Shown here: positions 30,604 to 39,205 of the stretch, piece by piece
Layout of the letters: every line of letters starts with the position of its first letter
Position numbering within the stretch: the stretch's first letter is position 1
DNA from: an uncultured Modestobacter sp.
Lineage (GTDB): Bacteria > Actinomycetota > Actinomycetes > Mycobacteriales > Geodermatophilaceae
Direction: 5' to 3'
NCBI RefSeq assembly: GCF_947486615.1
Contig: NZ_CANKUD010000002.1
Location: 186,001-250,000, forward strand
Length of the DNA stretch: 64,000 nucleotides
Translations under genes and position numbers: made by a program
The notes under the pieces: generated by a model
What the model saw: only the letters and a program-made list of their open reading frames with translations
Told to the model about the DNA's origin: nothing
Databases searched by the model: none

Positions 30604-32178
30604 ATGAGCGAACCCGACGAGAAGCCGTCCGTCACCCGCGCGCTGGTCGCCGGGGCCGTCGTCCTGCTGGTCGTGCTGGGGCTGGGCCTGGCCGCCCTCG
30701 CGCTGCAGCCGCGCAGCGCGACGGCCGCGGCGAGCCTCACGGTCACCCCGCGCACCGACGCCGGCGCGGACGCCGCCGTCCTGCTCGCCGACCGCTACGC
30801 GGCGCTGGCGGACTCCGCGACCACCCTGCGGACCGCTCGGGAGAGCAGCCCGGAGCTGTCCGGCGTCACCCTGGACGAGCTGCAGGAGGGCACCGGCGTC
30901 GACCGGGCCGACCGGACGGCGGCGATCACCGTGCGGGTGACCCTGGCGGACCGGGACGCCGCCGTCGCGGCGGCCAACGCCGTCGTCGACGCCCTGGTGG
31001 AGCGGGGCGCGGACGAGGACCTGGTGGACGTCGGCCGGGGGGCGGAGGCAACCCCGGCACGGGTGTCGACCGCTCCCGATGCGATCCGCTGGGTCGCGGT
31101 GACCGCCCTGCTCGCCCTCGCCGCCGGGCTCGCGACCGCCGCGCTCGCCGCCGGGTCCGGGAGGCGGCCCGGCCGGGGGCCGGACCCGGCGGCGGCCGGG
31201 CTGCCACCGGCCTCGCCCGGAGTCGGTGCCGAGCCCACGGCCGAGGTGGTGGACGACCTCCCCGGGTTCCTGGAGAACCCGCCCGGGTCGGTGCCGGCAC
31301 TGCCCGCGGCGGCACCGGGCCCGCCCGAGGCCCCCGAACCAGCTGCCACCGGGACGGGCTCGACGAGCTCGAGCGCACCCCTCTCGGCCGGCACGCCACC
31401 CGCGGGACGGGCCCGCGGTGCCACGCTCGGCGCGGCCCTCCTCCTGGTGCTCGCCGCGGTGACGGTCGCGATCACCGGCGGCGGCCCGGCCGGCGCACGC
31501 GGGGACGAGCGGGACAGCCGGCAGTCCCCCGGCCCGGACGGCGTGGCCGGGCCGACCGGGCCGGCCACGGGCGCCGCCGCCACGCTGCGCGCGCCCACGG
31601 AGCCGGCCGTCCCGGGGCTGGCCGCGACCGAGCCCACCGCCGCCGCGCCGGCCCAGGCGAGCGGGACCGCCGCCGCTGCGCTCGCGCTGACCTCGGTCCC
31701 GCTCGGCGAGGACGGCGTCGCGGCGAGCATCTCCGCCCAGGGGCTGCTGCTCGAGCAGCGGGCCGTGGGGCTCACGGTGACCTACCCGAGCCTGAGCGTC
31801 TCCACCGACGGCGACCGGTCGCTGGCCCACGTCCGGCTGCCCACGTTCAACTGCCTCACCGCGGAGCCGCCGGCCGACCCGGTCGCGGCCGGGTGCGCGC
31901 GCTCGCTGACCGAGTACGCCGACCTGGGCGGCCCGCAGCTGCAGCTCACCCGGGACGGCGACCGGATCGAGCTGGTCGGGCTCTTCCCCACCTACACCCG
32001 ACCGAACGGCAGCGCGGCGGTCTACACCGGCCGGGCGTACCAGCTGGCCGCCACGATCGCCCCGGCCGGTCCCCGGCGGGACGGCAGTGCACCGGCGGCC
32101 GGGGTCGTCCGGATCGGCCTGGACAGCGCACCGACGACGGCCGACGGCGGGGTCAACCGGCTGCAGTTCCCCGGCTGA
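30604..32178 (+). CDS. Wzz/chain-length-determinant-like membrane protein
   Basis: Protein of 524 residues from ATG 30604. TM1 lies at about 12-36. A periplasmic-type region follows with LTVTPRTDAGADAAVLLADRY and repeated Ala/Val heptads, then TM2 near 162-185, a long Pro/Ala-rich linker, a third hydrophobic helix near 270-290, and a unique C-terminal domain. The first 190 residues resemble the Wzz/tyrosine-kinase-adaptor fold that sets polysaccharide chain length, but without a kinase. The C-terminal domain (about 375-520) is not recognised. It overlaps the convergent next gene by 26 bp. The role is inferred. Confidence 0.6.
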   Translation: MSEPDEKPSVTRALVAGAVVLLVVLGLGLAALALQPRSATAAASLTVTPRTDAGADAAVLLADRYAALADSATTLRTARESSPELSGVTLDELQEGTGVDRADRTAAITVRVTLADRDAAVAAANAVVDALVERGADEDLVDVGRGAEATPARVSTAPDAIRWVAVTALLALAAGLATAALAAGSGRRPGRGPDPAAAGLPPASPGVGAEPTAEVVDDLPGFLENPPGSVPALPAAAPGPPEAPEPAATGTGSTSSSAPLSAGTPPAGRARGATLGAALLLVLAAVTVAITGGGPAGARGDERDSRQSPGPDGVAGPTGPATGAAATLRAPTEPAVPGLAATEPTAAAPAQASGTAAAALALTSVPLGEDGVAASISAQGLLLEQRAVGLTVTYPSLSVSTDGDRSLAHVRLPTFNCLTAEPPADPVAAGCARSLTEYADLGGPQLQLTRDGDRIELVGLFPTYTRPNGSAAVYTGRAYQLAATIAPAGPRRDGSAPAAGVVRIGLDSAPTTADGGVNRLQFPG

Positions 32179-33031
32179 GATCGCGGGCACTGCCCGACCG
32201 GCCGAGCCGGCTCAGCCCGGCGGCGGCGGTCAGGCCGACCGAGGGTGACCCGAGCTCGCGCCGCAGCCCGCCCACGTCGCTGACGCCCCACCAGGGCCAG
32301 CGCTGCTCACCGGCCGGGCCCTGGTCCAGCAGGGTCAGCAGGACCGCCACGGGCCCACCTCCTCCGGGCACGACGGCCAGCTCGACCTCGCCGATCGCCG
32401 CGTGCAGCCGGACGACCGCCCGCACCGCCGCGCGCCGGCCGGCGGGGACACGGGCCAGGAGGTCGGGCAGCCGGCGCTCCACCTGCGCCGGGTCCCGGGT
32501 GCGGAGCACGGTGCCGACCGCGTCGAGCTCGTCGACCAGCAGGCGGCTGCGGGAGGTGGCCAGGGAGGAGTCGGGCATCAGCGCCGCGAGGTGCGCCACG
32601 ATCGGGTCGCCCAGCGGGAGGCCGGCCAGCCGCAGGGTCCACGGGCCGCGGAGCCGGTCGAGCAGGTCGGCCACGCCCTCGGCCAGCAGCCGGGCCACCT
32701 CGTCGTCCCGGGCGTACAGCCGGGCGGCAGGCCGACCGTCCGGCAGCGGCGCGGCCTCGGGCTCGGCGCCCAGCAGGGTGACCGCGGTCGTCGCGCCACG
32801 ACGCCGGTACGACAGCAGGGCCAGCCCGTCGGGCCGGCCCTGCGGGTCCCGCTGCACCACCACGGCGCGCGGGCGGACCCGGCACAGCGGACCGCCGGAC
32901 TGCACGTTCAGCGCCGCGGTCAGCCACGGACCCCGGGCGGGAGCGGGGGCGGCCAGGTCGGCCATCAGCGGCGCGGCCGCGCGGACCTCCCGGACGACCC
33001 GGGCCCGACCGTCGGCGACGCGCGTCTGCAC
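32153..33031 (-). CDS. Conserved hypothetical protein
   Basis: Protein of 292 residues that I cannot assign. There is no membrane helix. A GPWTLRLAGLPLGDPIVAHL segment around 130-150 and paired Arg-rich helices are visible. It might be a GNAT-like fold, but no acetyl-CoA motif is clear. The GTG start at 33031 lacks a good ribosome site. Its 3' end overlaps the Wzz-like gene by 26 bp on the opposite strand. Confidence 0.55.
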   Translation of the reverse strand: MQTRVADGRARVVREVRAAAPLMADLAAPAPARGPWLTAALNVQSGGPLCRVRPRAVVVQRDPQGRPDGLALLSYRRRGATTAVTLLGAEPEAAPLPDGRPAARLYARDDEVARLLAEGVADLLDRLRGPWTLRLAGLPLGDPIVAHLAALMPDSSLATSRSRLLVDELDAVGTVLRTRDPAQVERRLPDLLARVPAGRRAAVRAVVRLHAAIGEVELAVVPGGGGPVAVLLTLLDQGPAGEQRWPWWGVSDVGGLRRELGSPSVGLTAAAGLSRLGRSGSARDLSRGTAAG

Positions 33032-33156
33032 GACGGCCAGTCGACCACATCGGCGCCCGAGGTCGGCGGCCGGACCCAGCGAGGGGGTGGGGTCCGGCCC
33101 GCCGACGTCGGGGTCAGCGGGTCAGTGGTGCGGTGCTCGTCAGGTGGTGCCTCCGG

Positions 33157-33212
33157 CCCCTTCGCAGGGGCCCGCCACGAGCCTGCGAGTGGTGGGGGGC
33201 GAAGGGGTCCTT
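33157..33212 (-). repeat. Dispersed two-tier hairpin element, copy 5
   Basis: It begins next to the whiB stop on the minus strand with AAGGACCCCTTCGC. Outer stem CCCCTTCGC (33157-33165) pairs with GCGAAGGGG (33199-33207). The inner arm CCGCCAC pairs with GTGGTGG. Very similar to copy 4. Confidence 0.75.
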
Positions 33213-33214
33213 CG

Positions 33215-33565
33215 TCAGCCGGCGCGGCGACGCAGCCGGCGGCGCTCACGCTCGGACAGGCCGCCCCAGATGCCGAAGCGCTCGTCGTTGCCCAGCGCGT
33301 ACTCCAGGCACTCGGCGCGGACCTCGCAGCCGGTGCAGATCTTCTTGGCCTCCCGGGTCGAGCCGCCCTTCTCCGGGAAGAACGCCTCCGGGTCGGTCTC
33401 GGCGCACAGGGCGCGCTCCTGCCAGCCCTGGTCCTCGCCGTCCAGGCCCGGGAGGCCGGCGTCGAAGACCCCGGCCATGCCCAGCACGTCCGACCCGGAG
33501 GAGGCCGTCCCGGACCCTGCTGCTGCGCTCTTGTACTCGCTCAACCACGACACCTCGGCCATCAC
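33215..33565 (-). CDS. WhiB family transcriptional regulator
   Basis: Protein of 116 residues. Four cysteines at about 54, 77, 80 and 86 (ALC, CTGC, AEC) bind a [4Fe-4S] cluster. The G(V/I)WGG turn lies at 98-102 and a basic SERERRRLRRRAG tail binds DNA. The location beside the fbiA/fbiB and manB region matches mycobacterial whiB2 (WhmD), a septation factor. Two ATGs at the start are alternatives. The upstream region holds a TTGACC/TGTAAT promoter and three GTCACA repeats. Confidence 0.93.
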   Translation of the reverse strand: MMAEVSWLSEYKSAAAGSGTASSGSDVLGMAGVFDAGLPGLDGEDQGWQERALCAETDPEAFFPEKGGSTREAKKICTGCEVRAECLEYALGNDERFGIWGGLSERERRRLRRRAG

Positions 33566-33643
33566 GTTGCGTCCCCTCGCTCCGTCACGGCGCGTGCCCT
33601 CCGGGCGGTTCCCGGGTCGTCAGCGCCTGATGACAACGTCGGA

Positions 33644-33673
33644 ATTACACGCGTGTCGTTGAGTCGAGGTCAA
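33644..33673 (-). promoter_or_regulatory. Candidate whiB promoter (-35 TTGACC, -10 TGTAAT)
   Basis: On the minus strand TTGACC (33668-33673) and TGTAAT (33644-33649) are separated by 18 nt, giving a leader of roughly 70 nt for whiB. Confidence 0.5.
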
Positions 33674-33694
33674 GTCGAGCTCGTGTATCGCGGA

Positions 33695-33718
33695 GTCACA
33701 GGGGTCACACCAGTCACA
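33695..33718. promoter_or_regulatory. Three 9-bp direct repeats of GTCACA: candidate MtrA box
   Basis: GTCACA occurs at 33695, 33704 and 33713, precisely every 9 bp, 22 bp upstream of the whiB -35 and about 145 bp before fbiA. Direct repeats of GTCACA-type hexamers are the published MtrA recognition pattern in mycobacteria, and mtrA lies in this window. Confidence 0.5.
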
Positions 33719-33861
33719 ACTTGTGCTGAAGTGGTCACCGGACCCCTCGACACGCCGCACCCGTCCACAGGAACTGCCATCGGGACGAAGGTGTTTCGTG
33801 CACATCGAGAGCGGCCCTCCCGAGTGCCCGGTGCACATCTGACGACGTGCACCATGGTCGC

Positions 33862-34818
33862 GTGCACATCGTCGTACTCGCCGGAGGCGTCGGCGGCGCC
33901 CGCTTCCTGACCGGCGTGCTCGCCGCGGCGTCCGGCGCCGAGGTGACCGCGGTGGTCAACACCGGCGACGACGTGACCATGCACGGGCTGCGCATCTGCC
34001 CCGACCTGGACACCGTGATGTACACGCTCGGTGACGGGATCGACGAGGAGCGCGGGTGGGGCCGCCGCGGCGAGAGCTGGGTCGTCAAGGAGGAGCTCGC
34101 CACCTACGGCGCCGAGCCCACCTGGTTCGGCCTCGGCGACCGGGACCTCGCCACGCACCTGGTGCGCACCCGGATGCTGGACGCCGGCTACCCGCTGTCC
34201 GACGTCACCGCGGCGCTGGCCCAGCGGTGGCAGCCCGGCGTGCGGCTGCTGCCGATGAGCGACCAGCGGGTGGAGACCCACGTCGTGGTCGACGACCCGG
34301 AGACCGGGCGGCCGCGGGCCCTGCACTTCCAGGAGTGGTGGGTGCGGCACCGGGCCGCGCTGGACGCCCGCAGCTTCGTCCAGGTCGGGGTGGATGACGC
34401 CCGCCCCGGCCCCGGGGTCGTCGAGGCGCTCCGCAGCGCCGACGCGGTGCTGTTCGCGCCGTCGAACCCGGTGGTCTCGATCGGCACCGTGCTCGGGGTC
34501 CCCGGGATCCGCGACGCCGTCCGGGCGGCCACCGGTCGGGTGGTCGGGGTCTCCCCCATCGTCGACGGCGCCGCGCTGCGCGGCATGGCCGACCGCTGCC
34601 TGCCGGTCGTCGGCGTCGAGGTGAGCGCGCAGGGCGTCGGCCGGCACTACGGGGCCCGCGCCGACGGCGGCCTGCTCGACGCCTGGCTGGTGCACACCGG
34701 TGACGCGGCCAGCGTGCCCGGCGTCGACGTCCGGGCCGTCCCGCTGCTGATGAGCTCGCCCGCGGCGACCCGGGAACTGGCCCGCGCGGCGCTGGACGCC
34801 GCCGGCATCGCTCCGTGA
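33862..34818 (+). CDS. fbiA: 2-phospho-L-lactate transferase (F420 biosynthesis)
   Basis: Protein of 318 residues. [17 protein letters not shown] at the N-terminus and [20 protein letters not shown] are the CofD/FbiA signatures. It joins the activated C3 unit (lactyl- or enolpyruvyl-diphospho-guanosine) to the deazaflavin Fo, giving (dehydro-)F420-0. GTG 33862 starts exactly at the fold; the GTG at 33847 would add five residues. Neither has a clear ribosome site. Its stop overlaps fbiB (GTGA). An F420-type oxidoreductase at 16193 is a possible user of the product. Confidence 0.93.
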   Translation: MHIVVLAGGVGGARFLTGVLAAASGAEVTAVVNTGDDVTMHGLRICPDLDTVMYTLGDGIDEERGWGRRGESWVVKEELATYGAEPTWFGLGDRDLATHLVRTRMLDAGYPLSDVTAALAQRWQPGVRLLPMSDQRVETHVVVDDPETGRPRALHFQEWWVRHRAALDARSFVQVGVDDARPGPGVVEALRSADAVLFAPSNPVVSIGTVLGVPGIRDAVRAATGRVVGVSPIVDGAALRGMADRCLPVVGVEVSAQGVGRHYGARADGGLLDAWLVHTGDAASVPGVDVRAVPLLMSSPAATRELARAALDAAGIAP

Positions 34819-35909
34819 CCGACGCCGGCCCCCCGCCGGGGATCTCCGTGCACCCGGTCCCCGACCTGCCGGAGTTCGTGCCCGGCGACGACCTGGCCGC
34901 CGCGATCGCCGGCGCCGCACCCTGGCTGGCCGACGACGACGTCGTGGTGGTCACCTCCAAGGCGGTCTCGAAGGTGGAGGGCAACCTGGTCCGGGTCGAG
35001 CCCGGCACCGACCGGGAGTCGGCGCGGCAGCGGGCCATCGACGCCGAGACCGTGCGCGTGGTCGCCCGCCGTGGTCCGCTGAAGATCGTCGAGACCCGGC
35101 ACGGCTGGGTGGTCGCCGCCGCAGGCATCGACGCCTCGAACGTCGCGGCCGATGCCCTGGTGCTGTTGCCGGCCGACGCCGACGAGTCCGCGCGGCGGCT
35201 CCGCGGCCGGCTCCGGGAGCTGCTCGGGGTGGACGTCGCCGTCGTGGTGAGCGACACGTTCGGGCGCCCCTGGCGGGACGGCGTCACCGACGTGGCCATC
35301 GGGTCGGCGGGGCTGCCGGCGCTGGTCGACCACCGCGGCGCGGTCGACCCGCACGGCAACCGGCTGGAGACCACCCAGGTAGCGGTGGTGGACGAGCTCG
35401 CCGCCGCCGGCGACCTGGTGAAGGGCAAGCTGTCCGGCGTCCCGGTGGCCGTCGTCCGCGGGCTGCGGTTCGCCGCGCCCGACCCCGATGACGGCACCCG
35501 CCCGCTGGTGCGCCTGGGCTCCGGTGACCTGTTCGCCACCGGCACCCGCGACCTGGTCGCCGGCCGCCGCCCCGCGGCCGCGCTGACCCACCGGGACGGC
35601 GCCCTGGCTGTGGTCACCGAGGCCTTCCGCACCGCGGTGGCCGCCCTGCCCGAGTTCCCGGTCGTCTTCCGCTACGGCAGCGACTCCGACGACGGCGACG
35701 TCGTCGACGTCCACCTGGCCGACCCGATCACCCCGGTCACCTCCCTCGCCCTCGGCGCGGTCGTCGGCGCGACCCTGATCCAGCTGCAGGCCGAGGGCTG
35801 GGCCACCCGGTGGGAGCCGGCGGTCACGCTAGGCGGCAACTCACTCGCCGGGAGGCTGCGGGTGGGCAACCAGGTGGTCGAGACGGTAAGCCGCCCGCCC
35901 GGCCACTGA
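34815..35909 (+). CDS. fbiB: Coenzyme F420:L-glutamate ligase, shortened C-terminus
   Basis: Protein of 364 residues. The CofE-type ligase domain (about 1-245) has VVVTSKAVSKVEGNLVRV, VVVSDTFGRPWRDG and the DELAAAGDLVKGK block, and adds glutamates to F420-0. Mycobacterial FbiB is about 448 residues and carries a C-terminal FMN-dependent nitroreductase-like domain of about 200 residues that reduces dehydro-F420-0. Here only about 115 residues follow the ligase, without a recognisable complete nitroreductase. The gene is otherwise intact with a clear stop. Coupled to fbiA. Confidence 0.88.
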   Translation: MTDAGPPPGISVHPVPDLPEFVPGDDLAAAIAGAAPWLADDDVVVVTSKAVSKVEGNLVRVEPGTDRESARQRAIDAETVRVVARRGPLKIVETRHGWVVAAAGIDASNVAADALVLLPADADESARRLRGRLRELLGVDVAVVVSDTFGRPWRDGVTDVAIGSAGLPALVDHRGAVDPHGNRLETTQVAVVDELAAAGDLVKGKLSGVPVAVVRGLRFAAPDPDDGTRPLVRLGSGDLFATGTRDLVAGRRPAAALTHRDGALAVVTEAFRTAVAALPEFPVVFRYGSDSDDGDVVDVHLADPITPVTSLALGAVVGATLIQLQAEGWATRWEPAVTLGGNSLAGRLRVGNQVVETVSRPPGH

Positions 35910-35967
35910 GACACGTACCGACCGGCGCCCCACCGCCGAGCTGGTCGGCTGGCCTCCTTGGTGGCGG

Positions 35968-37392
35968 CTAGCGCCCCCCGGTGAGCACAGCCGGACGCTC
36001 CACCGTGACCGGACGGGGTGATGGGAGCCGCCGTTCCGCCGACCGCGGTCGAGGCATCGGCCGGACGCCGACGGGCTCCAGGGACGGCACCGCTGGCCGA
36101 GGGGGCACCGGCGGCAGTTCCCTGCCGGGGCGCAGCGGAACGGCACTCGTGTCGAGCGGCGGGCCAGGGGGTGTCCGCTGCGGCGCGGCGGCCCCGGCCA
36201 CAGCCAGCGGGCCAGCGAGCCCAGCCGCGGGCAGCGATGCTCGCCTGCCGTTCAGCAGGCGATCAGCGGGCTTTTCGACGGCCACGTGCAGCAGCCAGGC
36301 ACCGAACAGCGACACGACCACGATGAGCGCGAACACCTTGAGGCTCCGCATCCCGGTCGATGCGGCCAGCCACGGGGCTCCGGCCTCGGCGGCGAAGACC
36401 CGGATCACCAACTGATGAACCAGGTAGAAGCAGAACGAGATGTTGCCCAGGAAGACCAGCGACCGGGACGACCAGAGCGTGGTCCCAGGCGCAACGACGT
36501 CCCGACCGGCGTAAGCGAGGATCAGCAGACAGAACGGGACGACGGTCACGGCCACCATGGCGAAGCTCGCCGGCACCGCCGAGGCCAGCACCCAGGCCAA
36601 CCCCAGGCTCGCCCACGCGAGCGCCACCGGTACCCGGGGAAGAGCGCCGGACCGGAAGAGGGTGACCAGCGCGATGCCGAGGACGAATTCCATCATCCGC
36701 ACGACCGGGCAGATGTAGAGCAGCCACACGGCCGGCTCGGCGGGGAGGACGTATCCCCCGGCCAGGCTGATACCCCCGCGCAGGAGCAACCCGAAGGTCA
36801 GTATCCCGCCCAGCAGCACGCCGGCGAGCACTGCGGCCTGACCGGCCCGAAGCCGCAGCACGCGGGAGGCGTAGAGCGGGAAGGTCAGGTAGAAGAACGC
36901 CTCGCAGGACAATGACCAGCCGACCAGGTTGGTGGAGAAGTACCAGTCCTTCGCCGGGATCCACGCCTGCGCCATGGTCAGGTTCGCCAGCAGTCGGCCG
37001 ACCGACACGACCCGGTGGTCGAACCAGAGGCTGACGGCCGCGCCCGCGATCGCGGCCACCGCATAGGCCGGCCAGATCCGGCTGAACCGTCGGCGGTAGA
37101 AGGCGCCGGCGCGGTCACCAGGACGCATGGACCAGGCTAGGACGAAGCCTGAGAGCAGGAAGAAGAACGAGACCCCGGCCCGGCCGTGACCGAAGACGAC
37201 CAGCAGCGCCTCCCGCAGGGTGCCCGCAGTCAGATCGAAGCTGTGGTGCAGGAAGACGACCGCAGCAGCGAAGAAGCGCAGCCCGGTCAACGAATCGAGG
37301 CGCCCCGCGCCGTGGCCCGACGAGACGGACTGGACCGTCCGTGCACTGCTGGGTCGATACCGGTGAGACACGCTGAGACCCCCACTGGGCAT
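35968..37392 (-). CDS. Acyltransferase 3 family membrane protein
   Basis: Protein of 474 residues with about ten membrane helices, beginning RLDSLTGLRFFAAAVVFLHHSFD, the OafA/NodX-type opening with the conserved Arg and His. The C-terminal 100 residues are Pro/Arg-rich and cytoplasmic. Such proteins transfer acyl groups to surface or lipid-linked glycans. The ATG at 37392 is far from any ribosome site; GTG starts a few codons in are possible. Its base usage is visibly less GC-biased at wobble positions than its neighbours, suggesting later acquisition. Convergent with fbiB. Confidence 0.85.
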   Translation of the reverse strand: MPSGGLSVSHRYRPSSARTVQSVSSGHGAGRLDSLTGLRFFAAAVVFLHHSFDLTAGTLREALLVVFGHGRAGVSFFFLLSGFVLAWSMRPGDRAGAFYRRRFSRIWPAYAVAAIAGAAVSLWFDHRVVSVGRLLANLTMAQAWIPAKDWYFSTNLVGWSLSCEAFFYLTFPLYASRVLRLRAGQAAVLAGVLLGGILTFGLLLRGGISLAGGYVLPAEPAVWLLYICPVVRMMEFVLGIALVTLFRSGALPRVPVALAWASLGLAWVLASAVPASFAMVAVTVVPFCLLILAYAGRDVVAPGTTLWSSRSLVFLGNISFCFYLVHQLVIRVFAAEAGAPWLAASTGMRSLKVFALIVVVSLFGAWLLHVAVEKPADRLLNGRRASLPAAGLAGPLAVAGAAAPQRTPPGPPLDTSAVPLRPGRELPPVPPRPAVPSLEPVGVRPMPRPRSAERRLPSPRPVTVERPAVLTGGR

Positions 37393-37622
37393 TCGAGGCG
37401 GCGGGCCTCCAGGAACACCCGACGGTCTTCAGCCACCGCACAGTGACTGCCCGTGAGCAGACTGGCACGGAACGCCTCGTCACCTCGGGAGCGACACACG
37501 GCGCGGAGACGACCCGGCTCCGCTTGATCGGTGACCTGGCCCACTGGCCGGCCGCCCCAGTTGTCGCGGGGTCAAGGTCTCTCGGGCCCAGGGCAGGTCG
37601 GGCTTCCGTGGCAGGTCTCGGC

Positions 37623-37628
37623 TAGCGT
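37623..37628 (+). promoter_or_regulatory. Candidate -10 element of leaderless rmlC
   Basis: TAGCGT ends 6 nt before the GTG at 37635; no ribosome site. Confidence 0.45.
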
Positions 37629-37634
37629 CGCGGT

Positions 37635-38237
37635 GTGGAGATCCGTGAGCTCGCCGTTCCCGACAGCTACGTCCTCGACCTCGTGCCGCACGGCGACAGC
37701 CGCGGTCGGTTCACCGAGTGGTACCGCGCCGACGTGCTGGCCGCGGAGACCGGTTTCGGGCTGACCCTGGCGCAGGCCAACCACAGCGTCTCCGCCCGGG
37801 GGGTGCTGCGCGGGGTGCACTTCGCCCTCGTGCCGCCCGGCCAGGCCAAGTACGTCTACTGCCCGGCCGGCAAGGTGCTCGACGTGATCGTCGACATCCG
37901 GGTCGACTCCCCGACGTTCGGCGTGCACGACTCGGTGCTGCTGGACAGCGAGCAGCCGCGCGCCGTCTACCTCGCCGAGGGCCTGGGGCACGCTTTCGTC
38001 TCACTGGCCGACCACAGCTCGGTGACCTACCTGGTCTCCAGCGGCTACTCCCCCGGCCGGGAGTTCGGGATCAACCCGATGGACCCCGAGCTCGGGCTGC
38101 CCTGGCCCACCGACGTCGAGTTCGAGCTGTCGGCCAAGGACACCGCCGCTCCCACGCTCGCCGAGGCCCGTGACCAGGGCCTCCTGCCGACGATGGCGCA
38201 GTGCACCGCCCGCTACGAGGAGCTGCGCGGCCGCTGA
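37635..38237 (+). CDS. rmlC: dTDP-4-dehydrorhamnose 3,5-epimerase
   Basis: Protein of 200 residues with the RmlC cupin fold: DSRGRFTEWYR, NHSVSARGVLRGVHFALVPP (catalytic His in RGVHF), QAKYVYCPAGKVLDVIVDIR and YLAEGLGHAFVSL. It catalyses step three of dTDP-L-rhamnose synthesis. rmlA is about 5 kb away, while rmlB and rmlD are not in the window. GTG start with a TANNNT hexamer 6 nt upstream and no ribosome site, so it is probably leaderless. Convergent with the glycosylase gene at 10 bp. Confidence 0.92.
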   Translation: MEIRELAVPDSYVLDLVPHGDSRGRFTEWYRADVLAAETGFGLTLAQANHSVSARGVLRGVHFALVPPGQAKYVYCPAGKVLDVIVDIRVDSPTFGVHDSVLLDSEQPRAVYLAEGLGHAFVSLADHSSVTYLVSSGYSPGREFGINPMDPELGLPWPTDVEFELSAKDTAAPTLAEARDQGLLPTMAQCTARYEELRGR

Positions 38238-38246
38238 GCCCGCCGC

Positions 38247-39182
38247 TCAGATCGAGCGGTACTGCGTCGGGGCCATCCGCGGCCCCCGCTTCGGCGGCAT
38301 GCTCCCGCCGACCTCGAGCAGCCGGACGACGCGCTGCCGGTGCCCCCGCCAGGGCTCCAGCAGCTCGAGCATGCCGGCGTCGTCGGTCTTGCGGCCGGCC
38401 AGCGACCAGCCGACCAGGTTCTTCAGGTGGTAGTCGCCCACGCTGACCGAGTCCGGGCAGCCGACGGCGCGCTGGGCCACCTCGGCCGCGGTCCAGACCC
38501 CGATGCCGGGCACCGACTGCAGCCGGCGGCGCAGGTCGGCGCAGTCGTCGTGGACGCCGGCCTCCAGCCGGGAGGCGACCGACGCCACCGCCCGCAGCGC
38601 CCGGCGGCGGGCGCCGTCCAGGCCGCACCCGTGCCACTGCCAGTCGGTGACGGCGAGCACCCGCTCGGCCGAGGGCACCACCCGCATCCCCGCCGGTGCC
38701 GGGCCGGGAGCCGGCTCACCGGCCAGCCGCAACAGCTCGCGGAACGTGCGGTGCGCCTCGAGCCCGGTCACCTTCTGCTCCAGGACGGCGGGCAGCAGGG
38801 CGTCCCAGACCCGACCGGTGCTCCCCAGTCGCAGCCAGGGCGCCCCGCGGTGCAGCCGGGCGACGAGCGGGTGCCGGGTGGGGTCGAAGTCGTCGGGCCG
38901 GTCCTCGGCGCCCAGCCAGCGGGGTGCCGCCGCACCCGCCCAGCCGGCGCCCGGGCCCCAGGCCTGCACCCGGATCGCCGTCGCCCCACCGGTCAGCCGC
39001 ACGGTGGCCGGGCCGTCGGGGGTCGTCGTCGTCCGCCAGACGCCGTCCTCGGCGTAGCGCAGCGTCGGGTCGCCGGTGCCACGGCGGTCCCGGGACAGCG
39101 TGCGGCGCACGTCCAGCGGCCAGTCCGGCGCCCACACCTGGTCGTACGCCGGCGCGTCGACCGCCAGCACCTGCTCCCCCAC
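38247..39182 (-). CDS. DNA-3-methyladenine glycosylase 2 family (AlkA-like)
   Basis: Protein of 311 residues. A helix-hairpin-helix GPD core includes PGIGVWTAAEVAQRAVG near 228-245 and the catalytic Asp in SVSVGDYHLKN near 254. It removes alkylated bases in base excision repair. The GTG at 39182 has GGGGAGGA upstream, so the start is well supported. Family call is sure; exact substrate is not. Confidence 0.88.
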   Translation of the reverse strand: MGEQVLAVDAPAYDQVWAPDWPLDVRRTLSRDRRGTGDPTLRYAEDGVWRTTTTPDGPATVRLTGGATAIRVQAWGPGAGWAGAAAPRWLGAEDRPDDFDPTRHPLVARLHRGAPWLRLGSTGRVWDALLPAVLEQKVTGLEAHRTFRELLRLAGEPAPGPAPAGMRVVPSAERVLAVTDWQWHGCGLDGARRRALRAVASVASRLEAGVHDDCADLRRRLQSVPGIGVWTAAEVAQRAVGCPDSVSVGDYHLKNLVGWSLAGRKTDDAGMLELLEPWRGHRQRVVRLLEVGGSMPPKRGPRMAPTQYRSI

Positions 39183-39205
39183 CGTCGTCCTCCCCAGGCC
39201 GGTCG

